Source of the DNA: Lachnospiraceae bacterium
GTDB taxonomy: Bacteria; Bacillota; Clostridia; Lachnospirales; Lachnospiraceae
Direction of reading: 5' to 3'
Assembly (NCBI GenBank): GCA_017623295.1
Contig: JAGAPK010000028.1
Span: 1 to 64,000, forward strand
DNA: 64,000 bases
The position numbers were made by a program, and so were the translations under genes. Of the stretch, positions 31,741 to 41,857 are shown piece after piece; the first letter of the stretch is position 1, and every line of letters starts with the position of its first letter. The notes under the pieces are model-generated. The model did not search any database and had not been told where the DNA came from. It saw nothing but the letters and a program-made list of their open reading frames with translations.

Positions 31741-33024
31741 ATGAAGAAATGGAAAAGAATTGTACATAATTGTCCATATTTGATTGCGTTATTTATTACA
31801 TGGCTGTTTTTTACAATAGGCAGTATTGTACTTCTGTGGTATCGTGGCTATGGAAGCGGAAGCTGGAGGGATATTTTGGAAATGCCGGTCTTTGCAGTAG
31901 CGGTGACAGAAGAAATGCAGGGAAAAATGGCAGAACCTGCAGTGATAGCAAGTGATAAAGAAACGGTTGTTATTGATGAAAAACAGAAAGAAAATACTGT
32001 CAAAGATAACAAAATTGTTGAAAAATTAAATGCAAATATAATAAAAGCTGATTTTAACAAAGAAAATACCGACGAAGAAATAAATACAGAAATAAATACA
32101 GAAGCAGAACAACAGACTTCCAAAAGACAGCCGGATCAGACTTTAATTGAAGCTGCCAAAGCATTAGAAGAGCAACAGAATGAATTGTCAGAAGGTGAAA
32201 ATCAAAAGGGTGCATTGACAGAGGATGGCATGGCAAATGCTGAAGGTGGAGCCGGGACAGCCCAAAGCGGTGGAAACGAAGCGTATGGAGAAAATGGTAT
32301 CGTATATGGGCAAACCCGTTATGAAATCTATACACCGATAGAAACAGATTCTATATATTATTCGGATGCAGGAAAAGTTGCTTATACAACCGATTATGAA
32401 TATCGGAAAGTGCCGGAAAGTTATTTTAAAGATGCAGCGTTTCTTGGTGATTCCAGAACACTTGGTATTTCAGACTATGCAGGATTGGAAGCGGATTTTT
32501 ATTGTGAAAGTGGTATGACAATCTATAAACTGTTTGATGAAAAGGGAGTCACCTATCAGAAAAATGGTCAGAAAGTAAATTTAGGTCATATTCTACAGCA
32601 GAAGCAATATGGAAAAATTTATATTATGCTTGGCATGAATGAACTTGGCTATGGAGATACTGAAAAATATCTGGAGCAGTATAAGACTGTTGTGGAGCAG
32701 ATTCGGGAATGGCAGCCAGAGGCGGTTATCTTTATTCTGGCAAATTTACATGTCAGCCAGACCAGAAATGACATGGAAACAGAGTTCAATAACGTAAATA
32801 TTAATGATAAGAACGCAGCGGCGGCAAGTCTGGCAGACGGAATGAATATTTTCTATCTGGACAGCAATCCCTTATTTGTTGACAAGGATGGTTTCTTAAA
32901 AGCAGATTTAACTTTTGATGGTGTTCATCTGTATGCGAATAATTATGAAGCATGGAAAGAGTTCTTAATGGAACATGGAGTTGTGAAAGATGACGAAGGA
33001 AGAACAGGCGATTCGACTAAATAA
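31741..33024 (+). CDS. Membrane-anchored SGNH-hydrolase-like protein
   Basis: This 427-residue protein has one N-terminal TM segment (about 10-33), a long Glu/Asn-rich low-complexity linker (about 55-190) and a C-terminal SGNH domain. Its blocks are AAFLGDSRTLGISDY (Ser nucleophile), IYIMLGMNELGYGD (oxyanion Asn) and TFDGVHLYANNYEAW (Asp and His). The domain should lie outside the cell. Sixteen bases after the MBOAT gene, it is most likely the partner that completes O-acetylation of an extracellular polymer, as AlgJ/AlgX or PatB do elsewhere. Confidence 0.85.
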   Translation: MKKWKRIVHNCPYLIALFITWLFFTIGSIVLLWYRGYGSGSWRDILEMPVFAVAVTEEMQGKMAEPAVIASDKETVVIDEKQKENTVKDNKIVEKLNANIIKADFNKENTDEEINTEINTEAEQQTSKRQPDQTLIEAAKALEEQQNELSEGENQKGALTEDGMANAEGGAGTAQSGGNEAYGENGIVYGQTRYEIYTPIETDSIYYSDAGKVAYTTDYEYRKVPESYFKDAAFLGDSRTLGISDYAGLEADFYCESGMTIYKLFDEKGVTYQKNGQKVNLGHILQQKQYGKIYIMLGMNELGYGDTEKYLEQYKTVVEQIREWQPEAVIFILANLHVSQTRNDMETEFNNVNINDKNAAAASLADGMNIFYLDSNPLFVDKDGFLKADLTFDGVHLYANNYEAWKEFLMEHGVVKDDEGRTGDSTK

Positions 33025-33718
33025 ATATCTTGCTGAGTGTGGGATTTGTTCCAGACGGGATGCAGACAAGCTGATTGAGCAAGGCGTTGTCTGTATAAAT
33101 GGCAGAATAGCACAAGCAGGGATGAAAGTTATGCCACAGGATGAGGTTACAGTACGAGGTAAAGCAGTACGCAATCGGGAGAACAAGATTGTGCTTGCCT
33201 ACTATAAACCGATAGGAGTTGTGTGTACCGAACGGGACAAGCATGCGAAGGTCAAAGTGCAGGATGATTTGAAATATCCTGTCAGGGTGACTTATGCCGG
33301 AAGACTGGATAAGGATTCGGAAGGTTTGCTTCTTATGACAAATGATGGTGACTTGATTGATGCCATGATGCGTGGTGCCAATCGCCATGAGAAAGAATAT
33401 CAAGTTAAAGTAAATAAAGTGCTTACGGAAGAAGCACTTAGTGAAATGCGAGCAGGTATTTACTTGAAAGAACTGGATATTACCACCAGACCATGTGAAA
33501 TTATACAGACCGGCCCTTATACAATGCAAATGATTTTGACCCAAGGAGTCAATAGACAAATAAGAAGAATGTGCCAAAACGTAGGGTATGAAGTGAAAGA
33601 ACTTAAAAGAACACGTGTTATGAATGTTAAACTTGCAAATTTGAGGCCCGGAGAATATCGGGAATTGACAAAAGAAGAACAACAATGCCTTTATCAGGCG
33701 TGTTCCATGAAGGGGTAA
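32990..33718 (+). CDS. RluF/RluB-family pseudouridine synthase
   Basis: This 242-residue protein has an N-terminal S4 RNA-binding domain (RLNKYLAECGICSRRDADKL) and the RsuA/RluB/E/F catalytic signature AGRLDKDSEGLLLMTNDGD with its nucleophilic Asp, then VNRQIRRMCQNVGYEVKEL. It makes pseudouridine in 23S rRNA; whether at the RluB or RluF position cannot be said. The start lies 35 bases inside the preceding gene. Confidence 0.9.
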   Translation: MTKEEQAIRLNKYLAECGICSRRDADKLIEQGVVCINGRIAQAGMKVMPQDEVTVRGKAVRNRENKIVLAYYKPIGVVCTERDKHAKVKVQDDLKYPVRVTYAGRLDKDSEGLLLMTNDGDLIDAMMRGANRHEKEYQVKVNKVLTEEALSEMRAGIYLKELDITTRPCEIIQTGPYTMQMILTQGVNRQIRRMCQNVGYEVKELKRTRVMNVKLANLRPGEYRELTKEEQQCLYQACSMKG

Positions 33719-33799
33719 GATTTAGAAAACTATATCTTGTGTTTGCTCATAATTGGGGAATTTATTGATAGATTTGAAGAAAGATGATGGGGTTATCAA

Positions 33800-35758
33800 A
33801 TGCAGAATGAGAATATGAATCTAATGAAAGAACTGGTTTCTACATTAAATTGTGCTGCAAAAGCATACTATGCACAAGATACAGAAATCATGAGCAACTT
33901 TGAATATGACCGTTTGTATGATGAGTTGACGGCTTTAGAAGAGAAAACAGGCGTTATTTTTGCGAATAGCCCGACCATACATGTTGGGTATGAAGCAGTA
34001 GACGAATTGCCGAAGGAACGGCACGAAAAAGCGATGCTTTCACTGGGAAAGACGAAAAACAGAGAAGAGTTGCGCGATTGGTTAAATGGCAAAGAAGCCC
34101 TTTTGTCATGGAAACTGGATGGACTTACCATAGTTTTGACCTTTTTTGAAGGAAAACTTGCAAAAGCGGTTACAAGAGGCAATGGTGAAGTCGGAGAAGT
34201 CGTTACGAACAATGCAAAGGTGTTTAAAAATGTGCCACTATCCATTCCTTTTCAGGGAGAATTGATTTTGCGAGGCGAGGCAGTTATTACTTATTCTGAT
34301 TTTGAAGAAATTAACAGCCGGATAGAAGACGTAGATGCCAAATATAAAAATCCACGCAACTTATGTAGTGGTTCCGTACGTCAATTGAACAATGAAGTGA
34401 CAGCTAATCGTAATGTCATGTTTTATGCTTTTAATCTGGTAAAGGCAGATGGTGTCGATTTTGAAAATTCCCGAGAGAAGCAGTTCCTGTTTCTGAAAGA
34501 GCAGGGATTTGATGTAGTAGAATATCGCAAAGTAACACCGGATACGATTCTGGATGATATTGCTTATTTTGAGAAGAAAATAGAAAATTATGATGTTCCT
34601 TCTGATGGACTTGTTCTCACGTTGGAAGATATTGCATATGGACAATCGCTTGGTATGACAGCGAAATTCCCACGTGATTCGATTGCTTTTAAATGGGCAG
34701 ATGAGCTTCGGGAAACGGTATTAAAAGAAATTGAATGGAGTCCAAGCCGGACAGGACTTATCAATCCAGTAGCTATTTTCGAGCCGGTAGAATTGGAAGG
34801 AACGACAGTAAGCCGTGCTTCTGTGCATAATATCAGTATTATGAGAAGCTTGAAATTAGGTATCGGAGATCATATTACGGTTTATAAAGCCAATATGATT
34901 ATTCCCCAGATTGCGGAAAATCTGACAGGAAGCGATTCGATTGAGATTCCGGTTGTTTGTCCGGTATGCGGTCAACCAACGGAAATCAAGCAGATTAATG
35001 ATGTACAGTCATTATATTGCGTGAATCCGGCTTGCGATGCCAAGAAAATTAAGTCGTTTACGTTGTTTGTGAGCAGAGATGCTATGAATATCGATGGATT
35101 GTCAGAAGCGACTCTGGAGAAATTCATTGGAAAAGGTTTTATTCATGAATACGCGGATATTTTTAAATTGAGCCGTTATGAAGAAGAAATCACGCAGATG
35201 GAAGGTTTTGGAGAGAAGTCTTATCAGAAATTGATAAACAGCATTGAAGCAGCCAGAGAAACAAACCTTCCAAGAGTAATCTATGGTCTTGGAATTGCCA
35301 ATATCGGTCTTGCCAATGCGAAAATGATTTGTAAGCATTATCGTTATGATTTAGCGGCGATGCAGGCAGCAAATGTAGAAGAACTCAGTGAGATAGAAGG
35401 TATTGGTGAGGTAATTGCCGGAACTTTTTGCGATTATTTTAAGGATGAAAAAAATGTTGCTCAGTTACAGAATCTTTTAGAAGAAATTAAAATTGTAACA
35501 GAAGCAGTGGATGAAGCTTCGCAGACTCTGACAGGAATGAGTTTTGTAATCACTGGAAGTCTGGAACATTACAGTAATCGAAATGAATTAAAGGATATTA
35601 TCGAGAGCAAGGGTGGAAAAGTAACCGGAAGTGTTACTTCCAAGACAACATGTCTGATTAATAATGATGTTACATCGAATTCTTCTAAGAATAAGAAAGC
35701 AAAAGAGTTGGGAATCCGTATTATTTCTGAAAACGATTTTAATGCCGAATATTTGTAA
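33800..35758 (+). CDS. ligA: NAD-dependent DNA ligase (divergent LigA)
   Basis: This 652-residue protein shows the LigA order: a Ia-like N-terminus (YYAQDTEIMSNFEYDRLYDEL), adenylation domain with lysine motif SWKLDGL (about residue 101), OB-fold, four-cysteine zinc finger (CPVCGQPTEIKQ then YCVNPACDAKK), helix-hairpin-helix region and a C-terminal BRCT domain (GMSFVITGSLEHYSNRNEL). Several canonical runs are altered, for example RGNGEVGEVVTNN where LigA normally has RGDG..GEDVT. It may be a second, non-housekeeping ligase in this genome. It is monocistronic with a terminator behind it. Confidence 0.88.
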   Translation: MQNENMNLMKELVSTLNCAAKAYYAQDTEIMSNFEYDRLYDELTALEEKTGVIFANSPTIHVGYEAVDELPKERHEKAMLSLGKTKNREELRDWLNGKEALLSWKLDGLTIVLTFFEGKLAKAVTRGNGEVGEVVTNNAKVFKNVPLSIPFQGELILRGEAVITYSDFEEINSRIEDVDAKYKNPRNLCSGSVRQLNNEVTANRNVMFYAFNLVKADGVDFENSREKQFLFLKEQGFDVVEYRKVTPDTILDDIAYFEKKIENYDVPSDGLVLTLEDIAYGQSLGMTAKFPRDSIAFKWADELRETVLKEIEWSPSRTGLINPVAIFEPVELEGTTVSRASVHNISIMRSLKLGIGDHITVYKANMIIPQIAENLTGSDSIEIPVVCPVCGQPTEIKQINDVQSLYCVNPACDAKKIKSFTLFVSRDAMNIDGLSEATLEKFIGKGFIHEYADIFKLSRYEEEITQMEGFGEKSYQKLINSIEAARETNLPRVIYGLGIANIGLANAKMICKHYRYDLAAMQAANVEELSEIEGIGEVIAGTFCDYFKDEKNVAQLQNLLEEIKIVTEAVDEASQTLTGMSFVITGSLEHYSNRNELKDIIESKGGKVTGSVTSKTTCLINNDVTSNSSKNKKAKELGIRIISENDFNAEYL

Positions 35759-35771
35759 AATATTCGGCATT
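35741..35771. terminator. Bidirectional terminator between ligA and metA
   Basis: AATGCCGAATATTT (35741-35754) and AAATATTCGGCATT (35758-35771) form a perfect 14-bp stem around GTA. The stem covers the last codons of ligA and lies just before the convergent metA end. Confidence 0.8.
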
Positions 35772-35774
35772 TGC

Positions 35775-36692
35775 TTATTCAATCGTACGGATATCGTATG
35801 GAGTTGTCTGGTAAACATAGTAATTTAACCAGTTGGAGTATAATAACTGACCGGTAGAACGCCAGTTAACAATCGGTGCTTTGGTAGGGTCATCATCCGG
35901 GAAATAGTTAGCCGGAACCTTTGGATTCATACCTTTTTCCAAATCTCTATAATATTCCTGTGACAAGGTGTCTGCATCATACTCCGGATGACAGGTAACG
36001 AAGAAATGACGGCTATCTTTGGTTTTTACAATGGTAACACCGGCTTCATCCGAAACTGCCATCAACTCTAATTCCGGAACGGAAGCAATTTTTTCTTCGG
36101 CAATTCCCATAGCACGGGATTGCGGCGCATAGAAAATATCATCAAATCCCCGAAAAAGAGGAGAGGTCTTTTTGAGCACCCTATGGGCATAAACACCGGA
36201 TAATTTTTCTTCCATATCGAAGCGTTCCAAACCATAGAAATAATACAGTGCCGCAAAAGCGCCCCAACATAGATGCAAGGTACAATGGACATGTGTTTTG
36301 CCCCACTCCATAATAGTGCATAATTCTTCCCAGTAGGTAACATCTTCATATTTAATGTAATCCAGTGGAGCACCGGTTATAATCATACCGTCAAATTTAC
36401 GGTCTTTTACCTGATCGAAAGTAGTATAGAAGGATTCCAGATGATTGGAATCTACATGCTGAGGAATGTAACTTGCTGTTTGTAAAAATTCCACTTTAAC
36501 CTGTAACGGAGTATTGGAGAGCTTGCGAAGAAGCTGTGTCTCTGTAACAACTTTTGTAGGCATTAAATTAAGAATCAGCACGTTTAATGGGCGGATATCC
36601 TGATGAAGTGCGCGGTATTCAGTCATTACGAAGATATTTTCTCCCTCTAAGGTTGCTCTTGCTGGAAGGGAATCTTGAACTCTAATTGGCAT
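35775..36692 (-). CDS. metA: Homoserine O-acyltransferase MetA
   Basis: This 305-residue protein carries MetA signatures: MPIRVQDSLPARATLEGENI at the start, ILNLMPTKVVTETQLLR, MIITGAPLDYI, the catalytic cysteine in HLCWGAFAALYYF (about residue 142) and FVTCHPEYDADTLSQEY with the catalytic His. It acylates homoserine in the first committed step of methionine synthesis; acetyl-CoA versus succinyl-CoA preference cannot be decided here. It is a single gene; no SAM riboswitch-like structure is evident upstream. Confidence 0.95.
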   Translation of the reverse strand: MPIRVQDSLPARATLEGENIFVMTEYRALHQDIRPLNVLILNLMPTKVVTETQLLRKLSNTPLQVKVEFLQTASYIPQHVDSNHLESFYTTFDQVKDRKFDGMIITGAPLDYIKYEDVTYWEELCTIMEWGKTHVHCTLHLCWGAFAALYYFYGLERFDMEEKLSGVYAHRVLKKTSPLFRGFDDIFYAPQSRAMGIAEEKIASVPELELMAVSDEAGVTIVKTKDSRHFFVTCHPEYDADTLSQEYYRDLEKGMNPKVPANYFPDDDPTKAPIVNWRSTGQLLYSNWLNYYVYQTTPYDIRTIE

Positions 36693-36767
36693 GCTAATAA
36701 CCTCAACTTTACTCTAAAATATACTAACGTCTTATTAACATAACATAAAATGGGACATTCTGCAAGC

Positions 36768-36796
36768 TTGCACATTCAGAGGAAAAGAGATATAAT
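36768..36796 (+). promoter_or_regulatory. Sigma-A promoter for the two small genes
   Basis: TTGCAC (36768-36773) and a consensus TATAAT (36791-36796) are 17 bases apart. The gene at 36818 starts about 20 bases later. Confidence 0.7.
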
Positions 36797-36817
36797 TACT
36801 TATGACTGGATTTTATA

Positions 36818-37135
36818 ATGAAATTTACTTATGAGGTATTGGGCATGGAAACAGCGTATCAGAAAGTTAAGGTACATAATGAACTGGAATGGTGTCAGGT
36901 TACAGATATGGATACCAAAGAGAAGATTGAGAAAGTGCTATTAAAGAACCGTATTTCTTATTATGTGAAATGGGAGAAACCAAAGCTTTTTTCAAATGAT
37001 AAATTTGGTACATGCATTTTCTGTGTAAATCAGTTGCAGAAAGAAGGGGCAGATGAGGCAATAGAAGCCATTCTTCCTATTTGTAAGGGAAAGGTTAAAT
37101 TTGTTAACCGCAAAATGGACAAGATTTATTATTAG
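36818..37135 (+). CDS. Conserved-looking small protein of unknown function
   Basis: This 105-residue soluble protein has no signal peptide or TM segment. Its pattern (TDMDTKEKIEKVLLKNRISY, then YVKWEKPKLF, then FCVNQLQKEGADEAIEAILP) alternates strands and helices, like a small alpha/beta domain. It sits directly behind a strong promoter, and a small Cys-rich gene follows after 8 bases. No family was recognised with confidence. Confidence 0.65.
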   Translation: MKFTYEVLGMETAYQKVKVHNELEWCQVTDMDTKEKIEKVLLKNRISYYVKWEKPKLFSNDKFGTCIFCVNQLQKEGADEAIEAILPICKGKVKFVNRKMDKIYY

Positions 37136-37143
37136 GAGAAAAT

Positions 37144-37320
37144 ATGAGCAGTAGTTGTGATACATGCAGTAATTATGTTTATGATGAAGATTATGAATGT
37201 TATATCTGTATGGTTGATTTGGATGAAGATGATATGAGTCGTTTCTTAAGTGGCGGCAATTTTGAATGTTCTTTTTATCAGTTGGATGATGAATATAAGG
37301 TTGTTAGAAAGCAGATGTAA
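37144..37320 (+). CDS. Small Cys-rich acidic protein (58 aa)
   Basis: Reading from the ATG at 37144 after AGGAGA gives 58 residues: SSSCDTCSNYVYDEDYECYI at the start, then CMVDLDEDDMSRFLSG and a C-terminal CSFYQLDDEYKVVRKQM. The first four cysteines (C5, C8, C19, C22) form two CxxC pairs, a likely zinc site, and a fifth follows. Similar small proteins occur widely in Lachnospiraceae as a domain of unknown function. It ends right at a strong terminator and forms a two-gene unit with the preceding gene. Confidence 0.75.
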   Translation: MSSSCDTCSNYVYDEDYECYICMVDLDEDDMSRFLSGGNFECSFYQLDDEYKVVRKQM

Positions 37321-37322
37321 AA

Positions 37323-37358
37323 ACAGGAATCCTTTAATGGGATTCCTGTTGTTTTTTT
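37323..37358. terminator. Terminator shared by convergent genes
   Basis: ACAGGAATCC (37323-37332) pairs with GGATTCCTGT (37340-37349) around a TTTAATG loop, followed by T-rich sequence. It covers the end of the minus-strand activase gene as well. Confidence 0.8.
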
Positions 37359-40300
37359 AGATTCTTTTGTGCTGTGGAAAGCATCAGTTTAATTCGGTTA
37401 AGCTGGTTAACTTCACTAGCGCCCGGATCGTAATCAATCGCTACGATGTTGGAAAGTGGATATTGTTTTCTAAGTTCTTTGATAACACCTTTTCCAACAA
37501 CATGGTTTGGCAGACAGCCAAATGGCTGTGTACAAACAATGTTATTCACGCCGCTATGGATTAATTCAACCATTTCACCGGTTAAGAACCAGCCTTCACC
37601 AGTCTGGTTTCCAATATTAACAATCGGTTTGGCATATTCTACAATTTTATAGATGCTGGTAGGAGCATCAAAATGCTTACTCTTTTCAAAAGCCTTAACT
37701 GCACTGGAACGAAGCTTTTCAATAGCCCAGATACCCAACCGGGAAATATAAGCTGATTTCTTGGAAGTACCAAGGTATTCTGCTTTGTAAATCTGGTTAT
37801 AGAAGCAGTAGAGCATAAAGTCAATTAAATCCGGTACAACGGCTTCGGCACCTTCTGATTCTAACAGTTCCACCAGATAGTTATTGGCAGCCGGAGCAAA
37901 TTTAACGAGAATTTCACCAACAATACCAACACGAGGTTTTTGTGTTTCATAAACCGGAATGGCATCAAATTCTTCTACAATCTGACGACACATTTTACGG
38001 AATTTGAAAAGGCTTAAGTGTTTGCCAGAAACAAATTCTTGACATTTGGCAACCCATTTTCTATGTAATGCATTTACAGAGCCTACCTCTTTTTCATAAG
38101 GGCGCATACGATAAACACAACGCATGAAAATATCTCCGAAAGTAGCACCATAAGCGGCACGCATCATTAAATCGGCATTCAAATGGAAACCAGGATTGCT
38201 TTCAATACCGCCTAAATTTAAGGAAATAACCGGAATCTGAGCCATGTCCGCTTTTTCTAAGGCACGTCTGATAAAACCAACATAGTTCGTTGCACGGCAA
38301 CCACCACCGGTCTGTGTCATAATGATTGCAACTTTGTTCAAATCATATTTACCGGAAAGCAGAGCATCCATAATCTGTCCGACTACCATCAAAGAAGGAT
38401 AGCAGGCATCGTTATTTACATATTTCAGACCAACGTCTACGGCATGTCTGTTGTCATTATTAAGGACCTCAAAATTATAACCGCATGCATTAAATGCAGG
38501 CTGTAAAATTTCAAAGTGGATTGGTGACATCTGTGGACACAGAATCGTGTATTCCTTACGCATTTCCTCTGTAAATACGACTTTATGTATTGCGGAAGAA
38601 CGAATGGTGCGTTCTTTCTGTTTCTGTTCTCTGACTTTGATAGCGGAGAGCAAGGAACGAATACGGATTCTGGCAGCACCCAGGTTATTGACTTCGTCAA
38701 TCTTTAAACAAGTGTAAATTTTGTCAGAACCGGATAAAATATCATTTACCTGATCGGTTGTTACGGCATCCAGACCGCAACCGAAAGAGTTTAACTGAAT
38801 TAAATCCAAGTCATCTCTTGTTTTTACATAGCTTGCAGCAGCGTAAAGACGGGAATGATACATCCACTGGTCGGAAACGATAAGTGGTCGCTCCGGAGCA
38901 GCCAGATGAGAGATGGAATCCTCGGTCAAAACGGCTACATCATAGGAGTTAATCAGTTCCGGAATGCCATGATTGATTTCCGGGTCAATATGGTATGGAC
39001 GACCGGCAAGAACAATACCATGCTTATGGTTTTCTTCCATATAGCGGAGTACCTCTTCACCTTGCTTTCGCATATCATCTCTGGCATTGTCCATTTCAGC
39101 CCAGGCTGCTTCGCAGGCATCCATTACTTCTGTAATCGGAAGATCATGGAATTCTTTTGTCAAAGCTTCTGTAACGGTTTTTAAATCGCGGAAAGACATA
39201 AACGGATTGCGGAAAACAACTTCACCACGACCGATTTCTTCCACATTATTTTTGATATTTTCTGAATAGGAAGTAACAATCGGACAGTTGTAGTGATTGT
39301 TTGCCTCCGGGAATTCATTTCTTTCATAGAACAGAGCCGGGTAGAAAATGAAATCCACGCCCTGTTTAATTAACCATGTTACATGTCCATGCGCAAGCTT
39401 TGCCGGATAACATTCGGATTCACTTGGAATGGATTCAATACCTAACTCATAAATTTTACGGTTGGAGCTAGGAGAGAGCACAACGCGGTATCCTAACTTG
39501 GTAAAGAAAGTGAACCAGAACGGATAGTTCTCATACATATTTAAAACTCTTGGAATACCTACCGTACCTCTTTTGGCTTCTGTAACCGGAAGCGGTTCGT
39601 AGGAGAAGAGTCGTTTTAACTTATATTCATATAAATTTGGTACACCGTTTTCGTTCTTTGTTTTACCAAGACCTCTTTCACAACGGTTACCGGATATGTA
39701 CTGTCTGCCACCGGTAAATTTATTGATTGTCAGACGACAGTTATTAGTACAGCCTTTACATTTTGCCATACTTGTTTCGAACTGAAGATTGTTAATCTTG
39801 TCGATGGAGAGCATGGAAGTCTGATAGCCTTCACTGTAATGTTCTCTCGCAATCAAAGCAGCACCGAAAGCACCCATAATACCGGCGATATCAGGACGAA
39901 TTGCTTCACAGTTTGCAATTTTTTCGAAACTTCTAAGAACGGCATCGTTATAGAAAGTACCGCCCTGTACAACAATGTTTTTACCAAGTTCAGAGGCATC
40001 AGATACTTTGATAACCTTGAACAAAGCATTTTTTATAACAGAATAAGCAAGACCGGCAGAAATATCGGAAACAGAAGCGCCTTCTTTCTGTGCCTGTTTT
40101 ACTTTGGAATTCATAAATACGGTACAACGAGTACCCAAATCAATCGGATGCTCTGCAAAAAGAGCAGCCTGAGCAAAATCCTGTACACTGTAATTTAAGG
40201 ATTTTGCGAAGGTTTCAATGAAAGAACCACAACCGGAAGAACAAGCTTCGTTGAGCTGGACACTGTCAACGGTCTGATTTTTGATTTTGATACACTTCAT

Positions 40301-41569
40301 ATCCTGACCGCCAATATCCAGAATACAATCCACATCCGGATTAAAAAATGCAGCGGCATAATAATGTGCAACGGTTTCAACTTCGCCATCATCTAACAGG
40401 AAGGCAGCTTTCATCAAAGCTTCGCCGTAACCGGTAGAACAGGAGCGTACAATCTCCACACCTTCCGGCAGAAGAGAATATATTTCCTGAATAGAACGGA
40501 TTGCTGTTTTCAATGGACTTCCGTCGTTGCTGCTATAGAAAGAGTACAGCAGAGAACCATCTTCACTGACAAGAGCAACTTTGGTTGTTGTACTTCCGGC
40601 ATCGATACCTAAGAAGCATTTGCCACGATAGGAAGCCAGATCAGCAGTAGAAACATGATGGGAAGAATGTCTTTTACAGAAAACCTCATAATCCTCTTTG
40701 GTTGCAAAAAGAGGTTCCATACGTTCTACTTCAAATTCCATTTTGATATTGGAAGAAAGTTTATTTACCATTTCCTGCATGGAATAGCTGACCTCTTCTT
40801 TGGCATTTAAAGCAGAACCGATAGCTGCGAATAAATGAGAGTTGCCGGTGTCAATAATATGTTCATCATCCAGTTTTAAAGTACGGATGAAGGCTTGCTT
40901 TAATTCAGATAAGAAATGAAGCGGACCACCTAAGAAAGCAACATGTCCACGAATAGGTTTACCGCAGGCAAGACCACTGATAGTCTGATTTACCACAGCC
41001 TGAAAAATAGAGGCAGATAAATCTTCTTTGGTTGCACCGTCGTTGATAAGCGGCTGAATATCGGATTTTGCGAATACACCACAACGGGCAGCAATCGTAT
41101 ATAAAGAATGGTAATTTTTCGCAAGCTCATTCAGACCGGAAGCATCTGTTTGTAATAAAGATGCCATCTGATCGATAAAAGAGCCTGTACCACCAGCACA
41201 GATACCATTCATACGTTGTTCCACATTACCGCCTTCAAAATATATGATTTTAGCATCCTCGCCGCCAAGCTCAATGGCTACGTCAGTAGCAGGGGCAAGT
41301 TCCTGCAAGGAAGTAGAAACTGCGATAACTTCCTGAACGAACGGAACACCAAGATGATTGGCAAGGGTAAGACCACCGGAACCTGTAATCATCGGATGCA
41401 GGATAATATTTCCAAGTTTTTTGTATGCACTTTGTAATAAATTAGATAAAGTTTCCCTGATATTGGCATAATGTCTTTGATAATCCGAAAAAAGAACCTG
41501 GTGTTTCTCATCCAGAATTGCTATTTTTACAGTAGTTGAACCGATGTCGATACCGAGGGTATATTGCAT
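37334..41569 (-). CDS. Giant 2-hydroxyacyl-CoA dehydratase activase-type protein
   Basis: With the ATG at 41569 (AGGTGA site) the protein has 1411 residues; a GTG at 41590 sits on top of another purine run and is less likely. Two BadF/HgdC ATPase domains are fused: [15 protein letters not shown] (residue 4) and [20 protein letters not shown] (about 320), each with a Gly-rich phosphate loop and a cluster-ligand Cys ([24 protein letters not shown]). A Cys-rich segment ([14 protein letters not shown]) and a DUF2229/HgdB-like region follow, including [12 protein letters not shown] and [14 protein letters not shown]. HgdC-type activators use ATP to push electrons into radical dehydratases. The role of these fused forms is unknown. 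Confidence 0.85.
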   Translation of the reverse strand: MQYTLGIDIGSTTVKIAILDEKHQVLFSDYQRHYANIRETLSNLLQSAYKKLGNIILHPMITGSGGLTLANHLGVPFVQEVIAVSTSLQELAPATDVAIELGGEDAKIIYFEGGNVEQRMNGICAGGTGSFIDQMASLLQTDASGLNELAKNYHSLYTIAARCGVFAKSDIQPLINDGATKEDLSASIFQAVVNQTISGLACGKPIRGHVAFLGGPLHFLSELKQAFIRTLKLDDEHIIDTGNSHLFAAIGSALNAKEEVSYSMQEMVNKLSSNIKMEFEVERMEPLFATKEDYEVFCKRHSSHHVSTADLASYRGKCFLGIDAGSTTTKVALVSEDGSLLYSFYSSNDGSPLKTAIRSIQEIYSLLPEGVEIVRSCSTGYGEALMKAAFLLDDGEVETVAHYYAAAFFNPDVDCILDIGGQDMKCIKIKNQTVDSVQLNEACSSGCGSFIETFAKSLNYSVQDFAQAALFAEHPIDLGTRCTVFMNSKVKQAQKEGASVSDISAGLAYSVIKNALFKVIKVSDASELGKNIVVQGGTFYNDAVLRSFEKIANCEAIRPDIAGIMGAFGAALIAREHYSEGYQTSMLSIDKINNLQFETSMAKCKGCTNNCRLTINKFTGGRQYISGNRCERGLGKTKNENGVPNLYEYKLKRLFSYEPLPVTEAKRGTVGIPRVLNMYENYPFWFTFFTKLGYRVVLSPSSNRKIYELGIESIPSESECYPAKLAHGHVTWLIKQGVDFIFYPALFYERNEFPEANNHYNCPIVTSYSENIKNNVEEIGRGEVVFRNPFMSFRDLKTVTEALTKEFHDLPITEVMDACEAAWAEMDNARDDMRKQGEEVLRYMEENHKHGIVLAGRPYHIDPEINHGIPELINSYDVAVLTEDSISHLAAPERPLIVSDQWMYHSRLYAAASYVKTRDDLDLIQLNSFGCGLDAVTTDQVNDILSGSDKIYTCLKIDEVNNLGAARIRIRSLLSAIKVREQKQKERTIRSSAIHKVVFTEEMRKEYTILCPQMSPIHFEILQPAFNACGYNFEVLNNDNRHAVDVGLKYVNNDACYPSLMVVGQIMDALLSGKYDLNKVAIIMTQTGGGCRATNYVGFIRRALEKADMAQIPVISLNLGGIESNPGFHLNADLMMRAAYGATFGDIFMRCVYRMRPYEKEVGSVNALHRKWVAKCQEFVSGKHLSLFKFRKMCRQIVEEFDAIPVYETQKPRVGIVGEILVKFAPAANNYLVELLESEGAEAVVPDLIDFMLYCFYNQIYKAEYLGTSKKSAYISRLGIWAIEKLRSSAVKAFEKSKHFDAPTSIYKIVEYAKPIVNIGNQTGEGWFLTGEMVELIHSGVNNIVCTQPFGCLPNHVVGKGVIKELRKQYPLSNIVAIDYDPGASEVNQLNRIKLMLSTAQKNLKKQQESH

Positions 41570-41857
41570 ATGACTCACCTTGTATTTCACTCCTTTAATA
41601 TTTAAAAAAATCTTAACAAAATCTTAGCAGAACTTTCTTATTAAAATGTGTTCGCCTGATTTGGCATACTTAGACATTATACGACAGACATTATGAAAAA
41701 GCAATCAACACTTTCTAAGAAATATATGAAGATTTTGGAAGATAATTATAAAATTTTTGTGACTTCGCTGAAATTCGCTTGTGTGCCGTTTACTTTTAAA
41801 AACAGGAATGATAGAATATATTCAGTTTTTCATTATAGAATGTCAGGAGAATTGGAA

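Noticed and set aside
33017-33685. 222-residue minus-strand frame
   Set aside because: It mirrors the pseudouridine synthase gene; the sequence is rich in Phe, His and Ile without any motif, typical of a shadow frame.
36693-36767. SAM riboswitch before metA
   Set aside because: The gap is short and contains none of the conserved riboswitch blocks or a terminator.
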